Positions 26,233 to 34,349 of a stretch of 64,000 nucleotides of DNA are shown one piece after another. A program made the translations under genes and the position numbers. Below the pieces are notes generated by a model that did no database searches, was not told the DNA's origin, and was given only the letters and a program-made list of their open reading frames with translations. The DNA is from Mesorhizobium sp. AR10 (GTDB lineage Bacteria; Pseudomonadota; Alphaproteobacteria; Rhizobiales; Rhizobiaceae), in the NCBI RefSeq assembly GCF_024746795.1, contig NZ_CP080523.1, forward strand, positions 62,001-126,000, read 5' to 3'. The number at the start of each line of letters is the position of its first letter. Position 1 is the stretch's first letter.

Positions 26233-27029
26233 GGCGCTACCTTTGCGCGGAGCCGGGTTGACGTCCAATCGGGTTCGCCGGCCATGACCTTGACCATGTG
26301 CGGATAGCTTGCCTGAGGAATGTCTTGCCACGGCTTGTGGCGAAACTTGTTGGCGTAAGCCGCTACGATCGCGTCGGCCTGCGCCATAGCGAAATCGTTG
26401 AGATGGACGCGCGCGGCCTTGTTCAGGTTTTTACCCTCCAGACGCAGATTCTCGTAGAGAAACGATCCCAAAAACAGGTTCGAGGTGCGGGCAAATACGT
26501 CCACGCGTGTGGCGGCGAGGACTTGCGCCGCGTCCCCGCGATTGCGGATCGCTGGATCATCGCCGACGACGCGAAGCAAGAAATCGAGGATCGCCGCCTT
26601 GAGCGGTGCCTGCAATGCCGGGCTTACGGCATTGTCGCCGCTGTCGTTCGCGAGGACGCTGGCCAGGCGCGCAAGGCAGCCCGGGCCTCCGTCGACGCCG
26701 AAATCGCGTTCCACGGCATTCCAGCTCTTGTCCTGTACGAGCATGACGCTCAGCCGGAACATGGCCTCATAGGCTTTGGCGACGCCAGGATCGCTGACGA
26801 GGAATGAAAGGTAGTCGCGCTGCAGCTTTCCGTAGACCTTTGTGATCGCCTCGAAGGCAGCAACTCGGCCGGGATCTATTGAACTGAGCGCGCCGCCGCG
26901 CAGAGTGACCGAACCCATTCCGCCGCCAGCACCGCCAACTCCGCCTCCGCCCCCGCCAACTCCGCCTCCGCCATAGCCGCCGCTGCCACCGCCGCTGCCG
27001 CCTCCCGCACCTGAACCCGAGCTACCCAT
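26229..27029 (-). CDS. Glycine-rich N-terminus protein, QatB-like position
   Basis: A 266-aa protein whose ATG overlaps the CHAT stop (TGATG) and whose stop overlaps the QueC-like start. It begins MGSSGSGAGGGSGG, with about 40 residues of almost pure Gly/Ser plus Tyr and Val, then a helical domain (FEAITKVYGKLQRDYLSFLV, ATRVDVFARTSNLFLGSFLY) and ends LRAKVAP. The helical part was not recognised. QatB proteins, encoded beside QatC, also begin MG(T/S)S and are low in complexity at the N-terminus; the parallel suggests that this tail is the substrate of the adjacent QueC-like enzyme or of the CHAT protease. Longer in-frame starts exist but overlap the CHAT frame needlessly. Confidence 0.78.
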   Translation of the reverse strand: MGSSGSGAGGGSGGGSGGYGGGGVGGGGGGVGGAGGGMGSVTLRGGALSSIDPGRVAAFEAITKVYGKLQRDYLSFLVSDPGVAKAYEAMFRLSVMLVQDKSWNAVERDFGVDGGPGCLARLASVLANDSGDNAVSPALQAPLKAAILDFLLRVVGDDPAIRNRGDAAQVLAATRVDVFARTSNLFLGSFLYENLRLEGKNLNKAARVHLNDFAMAQADAIVAAYANKFRHKPWQDIPQASYPHMVKVMAGEPDWTSTRLRAKVAP

Positions 27030-30000
27030 CAGCGCTTCGCCTCCCATGCCTTGTCGGGCGCGAAGGCATTCCGATTGGTCATCCACGACGTGACCCATTC
27101 AAAGCGCGCTGGCAGTTCCTCCCATAGGGTCTGGTCCTTGCCGGTCACGGCCAGTCCCGCCGATACCGCCATGATCCGATCCCGATCCGATCCGGCATCG
27201 AATGCCGGGTTGGCATCGAGGAGCGCGTGAGCGGCAAGAAGTGCAGCGATCGCGGGCCGTTTCAAGCCGCCATCGAGCAGCCGGTGCGCCGAGCGCAGGT
27301 GCCCGTCGATCAAGACCCGCGCAGTCCAAGCATGGCGTTGAAAGCGTGCTAGCGCCGCTGCGCGTTCGGCCCATCGCCCGGAATCATATTCCGCAACGGG
27401 TTGTTGGTCGATGTCTCGCCAAAACAAACGGGCTTCGGCGATGGCGACGAGCATCAGATGGTTCGTTGCTAGTCCGACCGATTTCGCTTGGCGAAAGAAG
27501 CCGGTGGCGGCTTCCTCGTCATGGCGCCGTACTGCGAGGCGTCCGGCGACATATTCGAGCTCGGCGGCAACCGGGTGCGCGGTGTTGGGCGGTAGGCTGT
27601 CGCGAGCGACGGATAGATTGTCGGCCGCCGCATCGAACAATGCGGCAGTGTCGGCAGCGCCATGATCGGCGAGCATCATGCGCGCTTCAGCGAGATTGCG
27701 CAGCGTGATGGCCTGATCGAGCCGGCTATGGGGTAAGGTCTGCCAGCTCGCGTAGACCATCTCATATTGCGGAATTGCGGCAGCGGCGTTGCCGTCGAGG
27801 AAATGGGTGAGCCGAGCAAGGTCGTGCTGGACGCGGAGGCGCGTGGGCTTGACCATGTCTTCAGGTTCGTGCTGGAGCACGGCGAGCGCATCTTCGAGTT
27901 GCGCCCGCGCCCGCTCCTTCGATCCCATGGCTCCGGAAGATTTTTCGACTTCAGCGATCAGCTCGCGTTTGTTGGCCTGCGCGACGGCATCGAGTTGGTC
28001 ATCATCCGCAATATCGAGCCAGTCCTTCGCTTCGGCCGGCGAACCGATCATGAGATGCGCCCAGCCGGCCGAAATTTTCCAGCCTTCGTCGATTTCGCGA
28101 TAATCGGCTTGGTCGAATACATCGAGAAGCGCGCCAGCCCGACGCTCACGGCGATAGCGCTCCATGAGTTGCTGCGCGGCGGTCGACAATGCTGTGGGGT
28201 CTCCGCCCGATTTCGCGTGATGCAGCCGGGCCTTGAGGAGGGCTTCGTTGGCCCCGTCATCGATCTTTGCACGGGCAACCCCGCCATCCAGCATCGTGAA
28301 GGCGCAGCGATGCGCCGCAATCAATTGTTCTGGGTCGAGCCGGTCAACGAACGATGCGGCGCGGGACAGCGGCATCACGCAGCCAGCTCGAGTTTGGATG
28401 AGAAACCCAGCCTGCTTGAGGGCTTCGACTTGCGCAGCATCGATCGCGGCGAGATCAGGCTCGGCAGCTGGGAATGCGAGCACCGCCAGAGCCGGCGCAA
28501 GCGGATGTAGAAGCGGATCGAAGTCGGCTTGGCGGGTGGCGACGGTCAACTCCTCCACTCTCCATTCGTCGTCGGCGGCATCCGCCGGAAAGCTTCCCGC
28601 GAGAACGATCGCGGCGGCCGCGCCGTGACGCAGATCGTCCCAAAACCATGCGTCCTTTTCGGGTGGCTCGAGCAGCGCGAGGGTCACTGTCTCATGACTG
28701 CACAGGGCGTGCCAACCGGAATCCGGATCTTGGCCGATGATTGCTGCGAGTTCTCGCAAGTGACGATCAGGATCGTCGAAGCCGTCTGTTTGACGCAACA
28801 GGCGGTTTGCCCAATCGCGCAGGACGTTGCGCGCTGAGCCGCCGCGAAAGTCGAGTGCCAGCACCATTTGATGGCCGATCGCCTGCTGGCCGAAGACTCG
28901 GCCTAGCCATTCCGATCGGACTTGGAAGGCGCTGGCTGAGCGATTGACCACCCAGATACGGCGGTATTGTGCCCAGATGTCAGTCTGTGCCAAGCCCTTT
29001 TCGTCGAGATCGGACGGCAGAAGATCTTGAGGAAGGAGGCGCCGAGCAAGACTTTGCCGTTGTATCGGTGCTGCAGCGTCGGACCACGTAGTGTCCTCGG
29101 CTGGTGCATCGACGCACCACACGACGGGGCAGGCCCAATCATCTCGCTCGGCTGCCGGCAGCTGTTTCGTCATCAGCTCTGCGCGCGCGCGCGCGACCGC
29201 ATGGTCGAGCGGCCGGCCTGCCGCGATCGTCCCGAAAACGGTTGCCGCGAAATCAGGCGCAATGTCGTCGGCAAGTGGACCGAGATTGGCGAGAACCGCC
29301 GACACGCCAGTGGTCGCAAGCGCCGCAACGAACGGCGGGGCAGCGCGAGGCGCTGCGAAGCGCTCATTCATGCCAGTTTTGCAGGCCCAGAGTACGACAT
29401 ACAAAGGAACGTTGCCACTAGTCTGGGCGGCTTCGCCGACCGCAGCCGCAAGGGCACAGGGGTTTAGCCAATTTCCGTCTGCGAGCAGGAAGCCGGCGGG
29501 GTCTTCTGTCGCATGGCCGCTTAGCCATAAGATGGTGGGTTTAACTTCCACCAAGGTCGCGACGAGGTCGGTCAAACCGATTGCTCGTGCGTCAATCGGG
29601 CATACGAGCCTTTGGGCTGCCGCATCGAGATTGGACCGGGCAAGCGTCAGTGCAGCGAGTTCGGCTGCGAGGTCGAGTCCCTGGAGGCCTGCCGCAACTT
29701 CTTGTCCCTGGATAACGAGCACGCGCAGCGGGGCTCCGATTTCCTGCGGCGCAACGGCCGCTGATTGGCCAGAGACGAGCCTGACCATCGCCACATCAGG
29801 CCAACGTGCCTGGTCCAGAGCCCAAACCATCGATTCCCAAGGTCGCTCCCAATGTTCGGCGGGAGTTTGGATTAAAAATCGGCGGACTCCTGGCGCATCG
29901 CCGCCACATGCATCAGCCCACCAGCCCAAATAGTCCGGCGATCTCGCCAATTGGCGGTAGAGGTCCGTGGCGCCGGGCCGGAGGATTGGAGGAGCAGCGG

Positions 30001-30100
30001 CAAATGCTTCTGCGTCGAAGGGGACATGGCGTGATTCTTCGCCTCGCGTTACGTCCCAGCCAGCGTCAGCACGCCATGTAAGCTTCGTTGGCATCCTCAT
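27029..30100 (-). CDS. CHAT-domain cysteine protease with long TPR-like C-terminus
   Basis: A 1023-aa protein, first gene of the four-gene operon. The CHAT (caspase-HetF-associated) peptidase lies in about residues 120-315: His196 in ILWLSGHATED and Cys240 in YVVLWACKTGM, followed by GVSAVLANLGPLADDIAPDF and LDHAVARARAEL. The remaining 700 residues are helical; 640-1000 contain repeated TPR-like pairs (LLKARLHHAKSG, ALAVLQHEPEDM, AITLRNLAEARMMLAD). Known CHAT proteases, such as the one acting with type III-E CRISPR (Craspase) and those in conflict operons, cleave a specific partner when triggered. Likely substrates are the glycine-rich protein or the products of the neighbouring caspase locus; this is inference. 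MRMPTK at 30100 and MPTKLT at 30094 are both possible starts. Confidence 0.9.
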   Translation of the reverse strand: MRMPTKLTWRADAGWDVTRGEESRHVPFDAEAFAAAPPILRPGATDLYRQLARSPDYLGWWADACGGDAPGVRRFLIQTPAEHWERPWESMVWALDQARWPDVAMVRLVSGQSAAVAPQEIGAPLRVLVIQGQEVAAGLQGLDLAAELAALTLARSNLDAAAQRLVCPIDARAIGLTDLVATLVEVKPTILWLSGHATEDPAGFLLADGNWLNPCALAAAVGEAAQTSGNVPLYVVLWACKTGMNERFAAPRAAPPFVAALATTGVSAVLANLGPLADDIAPDFAATVFGTIAAGRPLDHAVARARAELMTKQLPAAERDDWACPVVWCVDAPAEDTTWSDAAAPIQRQSLARRLLPQDLLPSDLDEKGLAQTDIWAQYRRIWVVNRSASAFQVRSEWLGRVFGQQAIGHQMVLALDFRGGSARNVLRDWANRLLRQTDGFDDPDRHLRELAAIIGQDPDSGWHALCSHETVTLALLEPPEKDAWFWDDLRHGAAAAIVLAGSFPADAADDEWRVEELTVATRQADFDPLLHPLAPALAVLAFPAAEPDLAAIDAAQVEALKQAGFLIQTRAGCVMPLSRAASFVDRLDPEQLIAAHRCAFTMLDGGVARAKIDDGANEALLKARLHHAKSGGDPTALSTAAQQLMERYRRERRAGALLDVFDQADYREIDEGWKISAGWAHLMIGSPAEAKDWLDIADDDQLDAVAQANKRELIAEVEKSSGAMGSKERARAQLEDALAVLQHEPEDMVKPTRLRVQHDLARLTHFLDGNAAAAIPQYEMVYASWQTLPHSRLDQAITLRNLAEARMMLADHGAADTAALFDAAADNLSVARDSLPPNTAHPVAAELEYVAGRLAVRRHDEEAATGFFRQAKSVGLATNHLMLVAIAEARLFWRDIDQQPVAEYDSGRWAERAAALARFQRHAWTARVLIDGHLRSAHRLLDGGLKRPAIAALLAAHALLDANPAFDAGSDRDRIMAVSAGLAVTGKDQTLWEELPARFEWVTSWMTNRNAFAPDKAWEAKR

Positions 30101-30400
30101 GGGAGATGGTTGTAACGTGTCTGCCAGCTAAGTCATCTCGGTAATGCTTCCGCGTTGCAAACACCCTCGATGGTCCATCGCGGGAGCCGATAGCTCAAAC
30201 CCCAAAGATAGTAGTTCTCAAATCGTCGCGCAGCAAAATGACTCTTCGATACTTCGGTCTTGAGCAGTCGAGGCCGCGATAGGTGGAAAACGACAGCTAT
30301 CAAGGTTAGCCAGAACCTGCCAGTCCGCTCCTGATGCTGTGGACGGCTCTCCTCCGCCTCGCGCTACAAATCGCGAGGCTAGAGCTGGAGGAGTGCTGAG
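30101..30400. other. Promoter region of the CHAT operon and left end of an IS110-type element
   Basis: Three hundred bases without a gene. The right part, including CTGGAGGAGTGCTGAG before the transposase ATG, belongs to the IS110 element. The left part must carry the CHAT promoter; no convincing operator was seen. Confidence 0.45.
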
Positions 30401-31423
30401 ATGGAAAACGTTACGACGATTGGTCTGGATATTGCGAAGTCAGTGTTTCAAGTCCACGGCGTGGGTGCGGCGGGCGAGGTTCTCGTTCGCAGGAAGCTGA
30501 CTCGTGGGCGCGTGCTGGCATTCTTCGAGAGCTTGCCGCGATGCCTTGTCGGGATCGAGGCCTGCAGTTCCTCGCATTATTGGGCGAGAGAACTTACTGT
30601 ACGTGGCCATGATGTGCGGCTCCTGCCGGCACAGTATGTGAAGCCATATCTGAAGCGGCAGAAGAACGATGCGGCCGATGCTGAGGCCATCTGCGAGGCC
30701 GTGACCCGGCCGACCATGCGCTTCGTGCCGGTGAAGACGCCGGAGCAGCAGAGTGTGATGATGTTGCACCGGGTTCGGTTGATGCTCAACCGCCAGCGTA
30801 CCCAGCTATCGAACGCGTTGCGGGCGCATCTCTCGGAGTTCGGTATCGTGGCGCCGATCGGGCGGGGCGGGATCGAGCAGCTGCTTGCTGTCATCAACGA
30901 CGAGAACGACCCGAGGGTGCCAGCTGACGCACGGCTCTGCCTGCAGATGCTCGAGGCGCAGCTCATGGTCGTGAAGGCGCAGATACTCGAGAATGATCGA
31001 AGGGTCCGGGCGAGTGCGAGAGAGACCGAGCTTGGCCGCAGGTTGATGGAGATACCAGGCGTGGGCCCGTTGCTGGCGAGTGCGTTCGTGGCGACCATCG
31101 CCGATGCGCACGCTTTCAAGTCGGGGCGCTGCCTCTCGGCCTGGATCGGGCTCGTGCCGAAGCAAAATTCAAGCGGAGGCAAGGAGAAGCTCGGCAGCAT
31201 CTCCAAAGCCGGCAATCGTTACTTGCGCCAGATGCTCGTGGTCGGCGCGATGGCGGTCATCCGTTATGCCGAGCGGAACGGGACTAGGCGGCCATGGCTC
31301 GTGCAGCTGATGACCCGGCGAACGGCCAAGGTTGCAGCGGTTGCGCTCGCAAACAAGACCGCCCGGATGGTCTGGGCGTTGATGACAAGCGGCGAGCGCT
31401 ACAGGGAGCCGGTCATCGCATAG
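30401..31423 (+). CDS. IS110-family (IS1111-type) transposase
   Basis: A 340-aa DEDD recombinase. N-terminal RuvC-like motif TIGLDIAKSVFQVHG; VGIEACSSSHYWAREL; KNDAADAEAICEAV (third acidic pair). C-terminal Tnp20 domain with LMEIPGVGPLLASAFVA and the catalytic serine region SAWIGLVPKQNSSGGKEKLG. IS110 enzymes use a non-coding bridge RNA from the element to choose donor and target sites. The gene appears intact, with a strong site GGAGGAG upstream. Confidence 0.94.
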   Translation: MENVTTIGLDIAKSVFQVHGVGAAGEVLVRRKLTRGRVLAFFESLPRCLVGIEACSSSHYWARELTVRGHDVRLLPAQYVKPYLKRQKNDAADAEAICEAVTRPTMRFVPVKTPEQQSVMMLHRVRLMLNRQRTQLSNALRAHLSEFGIVAPIGRGGIEQLLAVINDENDPRVPADARLCLQMLEAQLMVVKAQILENDRRVRASARETELGRRLMEIPGVGPLLASAFVATIADAHAFKSGRCLSAWIGLVPKQNSSGGKEKLGSISKAGNRYLRQMLVVGAMAVIRYAERNGTRRPWLVQLMTRRTAKVAAVALANKTARMVWALMTSGERYREPVIA

Positions 31424-31674
31424 AACGAGACAGGCGAGCGAACGTCGACGAGGTTGGAAAGGGCGGACAGGAGCTAATGCACGAAGCCGGTTGATACCGC
31501 CGGATCAGGAGAACCCACTTGGGCCGTGCACTTCGAGTGCGAGCTTCCGATCGGGACCTGAGCCGCGCGAATGGCATTATGGCCAGCGGCACATAAAAGG
31601 CCGCACCTACAGATCCCATGATTTGCGGCGCAGGCAGATTAGACTGCGCCATTTCAAACTCTGGAGGCCTGATC
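31424..31674 (+). other. Non-coding junction of two IS110-family elements, candidate bridge-RNA region
   Basis: A 251-base non-coding stretch between two rightward IS110-family transposases. It must contain the right end of the first and the left end of the second. In IS1111-type elements the bridge RNA lies in the right end, and in IS110-type elements in the left end, so both could fall here. Short hairpin-forming stretches are visible (for example GTGCACTTCGAGTGC). The elements' exact ends were not located. Confidence 0.4.
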
Positions 31675-32832
31675 ATGTCGCAATCATTCAACGGCGCAGA
31701 AGTTGTCCAATACGATCGTACGCTCGTGCTGGCTATCGAACTAAGCAACAAAAACTGGGTTTTGGCCGCCCAGGTGCCCGGCCTGCCGCAGACCAAGGCG
31801 AAGCGTGCCATTGAGCCAGATAAGCTTGCTCTTCAGTCCGCAATCGATGGCTATCGTGCTCGTGCTGCTGCTGCCGGCCACCCGGTAGATCGGGTGGTTG
31901 CGACCTACGAAGCTGGATGGTCCGGGTTCTGGCTTGCCAGATGGCTGATTGCCAAAGGCGTGGAGGTCCATGTCATCCAGCCTTCCAGCGTGCCCGTCGA
32001 TCGTCGCATGCGTCGCGCAAAGTCGGACGGGATCGACGCCGAGTTACTGCTGCGTACGCTGCTGGCGTGGCTTCGCGGCGAACCGCGCGTCTGCTCCATG
32101 GTACCGATCCCTGACGAAGCCGATGAGGATGCACGGCGCTCTGTCCGCGAACGAACAGAGCTCGTGTCCGAACGTGTCAGCCTTGCCAACCGGATCGGTG
32201 CTGTCCTCGCGACGCTCGGCGTCGAGGATTACAACCCGCTCCTGAAAAACCGCCGGCGGCGTCTGGCCGACCTTCGTACCGGTCTGGGTGACCCAATGCC
32301 ACCTCACGCCCTCGCCAAGATCGAACGGTTACTGAGCCGGCTGGAGCTCGTTCTCGATCAGATCGCCACGCTGGAACACGACCGCGATGCGGTAGCGGAG
32401 GTGCCCGCTTCGGATGATGCCAGTCGGATGATCCAGCAGCTGTGCAGTCTCCGCGGTATAGGGGTGCAGAGTGCCACAATATTGGTCCGCGAGGCCTTCG
32501 TCCGTCGCTTCGCTAATGCCAAAGCGCTCGGATCTTATGCAGGTCTTACTGCGACGCCTTACAACAGTGGTGGGGTGGAACGCGAGCAAGGGATCGGAAA
32601 GGCCGGGAACCGGCGGCTTCGAACGGTGATGGTGGAGCTGGCCTGGCTCTGGCAACGCTACCAGCCTGGTGCTGCCCAGGTCGCCTGGTTCCGGGAACGC
32701 ACCGGCTCTACTGGCCGCCGCGTCCGCAAGGTCATAGTGGTCGCCCTCGCTCGCAAGTTGCTGATCGCTCTGTGGCGCTTTGCCGTCGATGGTGTCGTAC
32801 CCGAGGGAGCGACCATGAAGCCCGCCGTATAA
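31675..32832 (+). CDS. IS110-family transposase, second type
   Basis: A 385-aa protein from MSQSFNGAEVVQYDR, preceded by CTGGAGG. RTLVLAIELSNKNWVLA, TYEAGWSGFWLARWL and RRAKSDGIDAELLLRTLLAW form the DEDD domain; LCSLRGIGVQSATILVREAF and LGSYAGLTATPYNSGG form the C-terminal Tnp20 domain with its serine. It belongs to a different subgroup from the 30401 gene and appears intact. Confidence 0.93.
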   Translation: MSQSFNGAEVVQYDRTLVLAIELSNKNWVLAAQVPGLPQTKAKRAIEPDKLALQSAIDGYRARAAAAGHPVDRVVATYEAGWSGFWLARWLIAKGVEVHVIQPSSVPVDRRMRRAKSDGIDAELLLRTLLAWLRGEPRVCSMVPIPDEADEDARRSVRERTELVSERVSLANRIGAVLATLGVEDYNPLLKNRRRRLADLRTGLGDPMPPHALAKIERLLSRLELVLDQIATLEHDRDAVAEVPASDDASRMIQQLCSLRGIGVQSATILVREAFVRRFANAKALGSYAGLTATPYNSGGVEREQGIGKAGNRRLRTVMVELAWLWQRYQPGAAQVAWFRERTGSTGRRVRKVIVVALARKLLIALWRFAVDGVVPEGATMKPAV

Positions 32833-33405
32833 TAATTATCGAGATCGGGCAGCTCTGCGACGGCAAAGCAGCCCGGTGACCGAGGGAACGTCGCCGTTGT
32901 CCGGCGTGGTGCTTCAGTGCCGTCTTCACAGAGTGGTGCCGTTCCTTTGGAGCTCTCCCGTCCCGAATGCGGGACAGTGGTTGGGATATCATCCCGCCGG
33001 ATGTGAGGTTAGCAGGCAGGCCCTGCAGGAAGAGAGCTCACCTCGGATTACACCCATGGAAAAACATTGACTGGAGAATCATCATGTGAGGTCGGATACA
33101 TGGCCGCACCAACCAGCAACGGCAAAAGCTCAAAGAACCCCTTGCCAACGGAGAGCCGTCCATACACGGCCCTAGACGGTCGAGCAGCAATGCGCCTCCT
33201 TCTGGACGTTCGGACGGGCTTGATCGATGCCCGGCAATTCGCTCCGAGTTCTAAACCGACCAATCCATGAGCCAGCAAATAGGGAGAGCTTGTAAGCGGC
33301 CCGAGCGATCGGTTCAAATTCCACTCTCAGTGCTATTGAGCGCTCTCGGCACGGATCTTGACCGCTTGCGGGAAGAGGCGCAATCCCCGGCAAAAATTGT
33401 CTGGA
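32833..33405. other. IS110 right end and unassigned sequence
   Basis: About 570 bases. The first 200 or so, with stem-loops such as GTCCCGAATGCGGGAC, probably form the non-coding right part of the IS110 element. The rest has a short rightward frame from 33100 (MAAPTSNGKSSKNPL) without a recognisable family. Nothing else could be assigned. Confidence 0.4.
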
Positions 33406-34284
33406 CTAATCTGCCAGAGCCTTGTTGAGGATCGAAGCCAGCCGTACACCGCCGCGGGCCAATTGCTCGTCCGCAATGATCAACTCTTCCTTCAGCTGCG
33501 ACTTCGAGAGCGTCAGGTCACCTGGGATCAGGCGGTAGGCTTTGACGGCTGCTGCGTGGCATTCGTTCGCCCATCCTTCAACATCGCCCGCAGCGATCGC
33601 GGTCTCGTCCTTGCCCTTCAACCACTCCTCCTCGAGGTAGTTGGTGTATTCGCCCCAGTTCCAGTGGCCGTCGGTCAGTATCAGGCTGTCCCACACCTTG
33701 TGAAAGTTGGTCCGAATCTCGCCTGGTGGCTGGTGAGGTCCTGAATAGAAAACGTGCCAGCCGTTGCCACCGGCGTCGCCGTCACGGTGCGCGCAGTGCA
33801 GAGGCTGGCTGAGATCGCCGACTAGATGCACCACGAATTTGAGGGCCTGCAGCCTCTCTGCCGTGGTCGCTTCGTCGGTTGCCGGCTTCGAAAGCTTATC
33901 GATCTGCTGCTTCAAAGCTTCGACAAGGCAGGTGCCGAACGGGTCAGTGGCTTCGGGACAATCCCGCTTGGGGTCGTAGCGCACGTCCTCAGGCTTTATG
34001 CCCGGCACGTTGATGGGGATGTCGACAAAGTGCCAGTTGGTCGTATTTTTGTTCCCATCTCGATAGTCGTCGGCAAAGCTCGCTATGCTTGCCAAGGAAA
34101 AGGTTCCCTTGAGCGCTTTTTCGTATTCCGAGTGCAACAGATCCTGGACGCGTTTGGCCACACTTTCCGAAAGTCGGTGTTGTGCGATCTCGGCAACGAT
34201 CGAATGACCATCCTCACCCCAAGCAAATGCCTGGGTACTGGAGAAGAGCAAAAAAAGGGCAGCAACGCTCGGGCGGGGTTTCAT
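33406..34284 (-). CDS. S1/P1-family secreted nuclease
   Basis: A 292-aa protein from MKPRPSVAALFLLF with a signal peptide (cleavage likely at AFA/WGEDG). In S1/P1 nucleases the mature N-terminal Trp is a zinc ligand, and here Trp follows the predicted site. Other ligands appear in order: GHSIVAEIA, SFADDYRD, NWHFVDIP, KFVVHLVGDLSQPLHC, GGNGW and FHKVWD. Three zinc ions hydrolyse single-stranded DNA and RNA in the periplasm or outside the cell, for phosphate or nucleotide scavenging. An 11-residue upstream extension is possible but lacks a site. It is flanked on both sides by IS110 elements. Confidence 0.9.
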   Translation of the reverse strand: MKPRPSVAALFLLFSSTQAFAWGEDGHSIVAEIAQHRLSESVAKRVQDLLHSEYEKALKGTFSLASIASFADDYRDGNKNTTNWHFVDIPINVPGIKPEDVRYDPKRDCPEATDPFGTCLVEALKQQIDKLSKPATDEATTAERLQALKFVVHLVGDLSQPLHCAHRDGDAGGNGWHVFYSGPHQPPGEIRTNFHKVWDSLILTDGHWNWGEYTNYLEEEWLKGKDETAIAAGDVEGWANECHAAAVKAYRLIPGDLTLSKSQLKEELIIADEQLARGGVRLASILNKALAD

Positions 34285-34349
34285 CGACGACCTCTGAAAA
34301 ATTTGACGCGACTTCACTATTGGACCGAGACCACCTCAATCCGTGTATG

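Noticed and set aside
29185..29205. Short GC dinucleotide repeat (GCGCGCGCGCGCG)
   Set aside because: It lies inside the CHAT coding sequence as Ala/Arg codons. No sign of repeat-based phase variation.
28474..29933. Several Ala/Ser/Arg-rich rightward frames over the CHAT gene
   Set aside because: Composition is typical of antisense shadows of GC-rich coding DNA, and the leftward CHAT frame has clear catalytic motifs.
26229..30100. A standard QatABCD defence system
   Set aside because: There is no QatA-type ATPase and no TatD nuclease. Only the QueC-like gene and a QatB-like N-terminus are shared.
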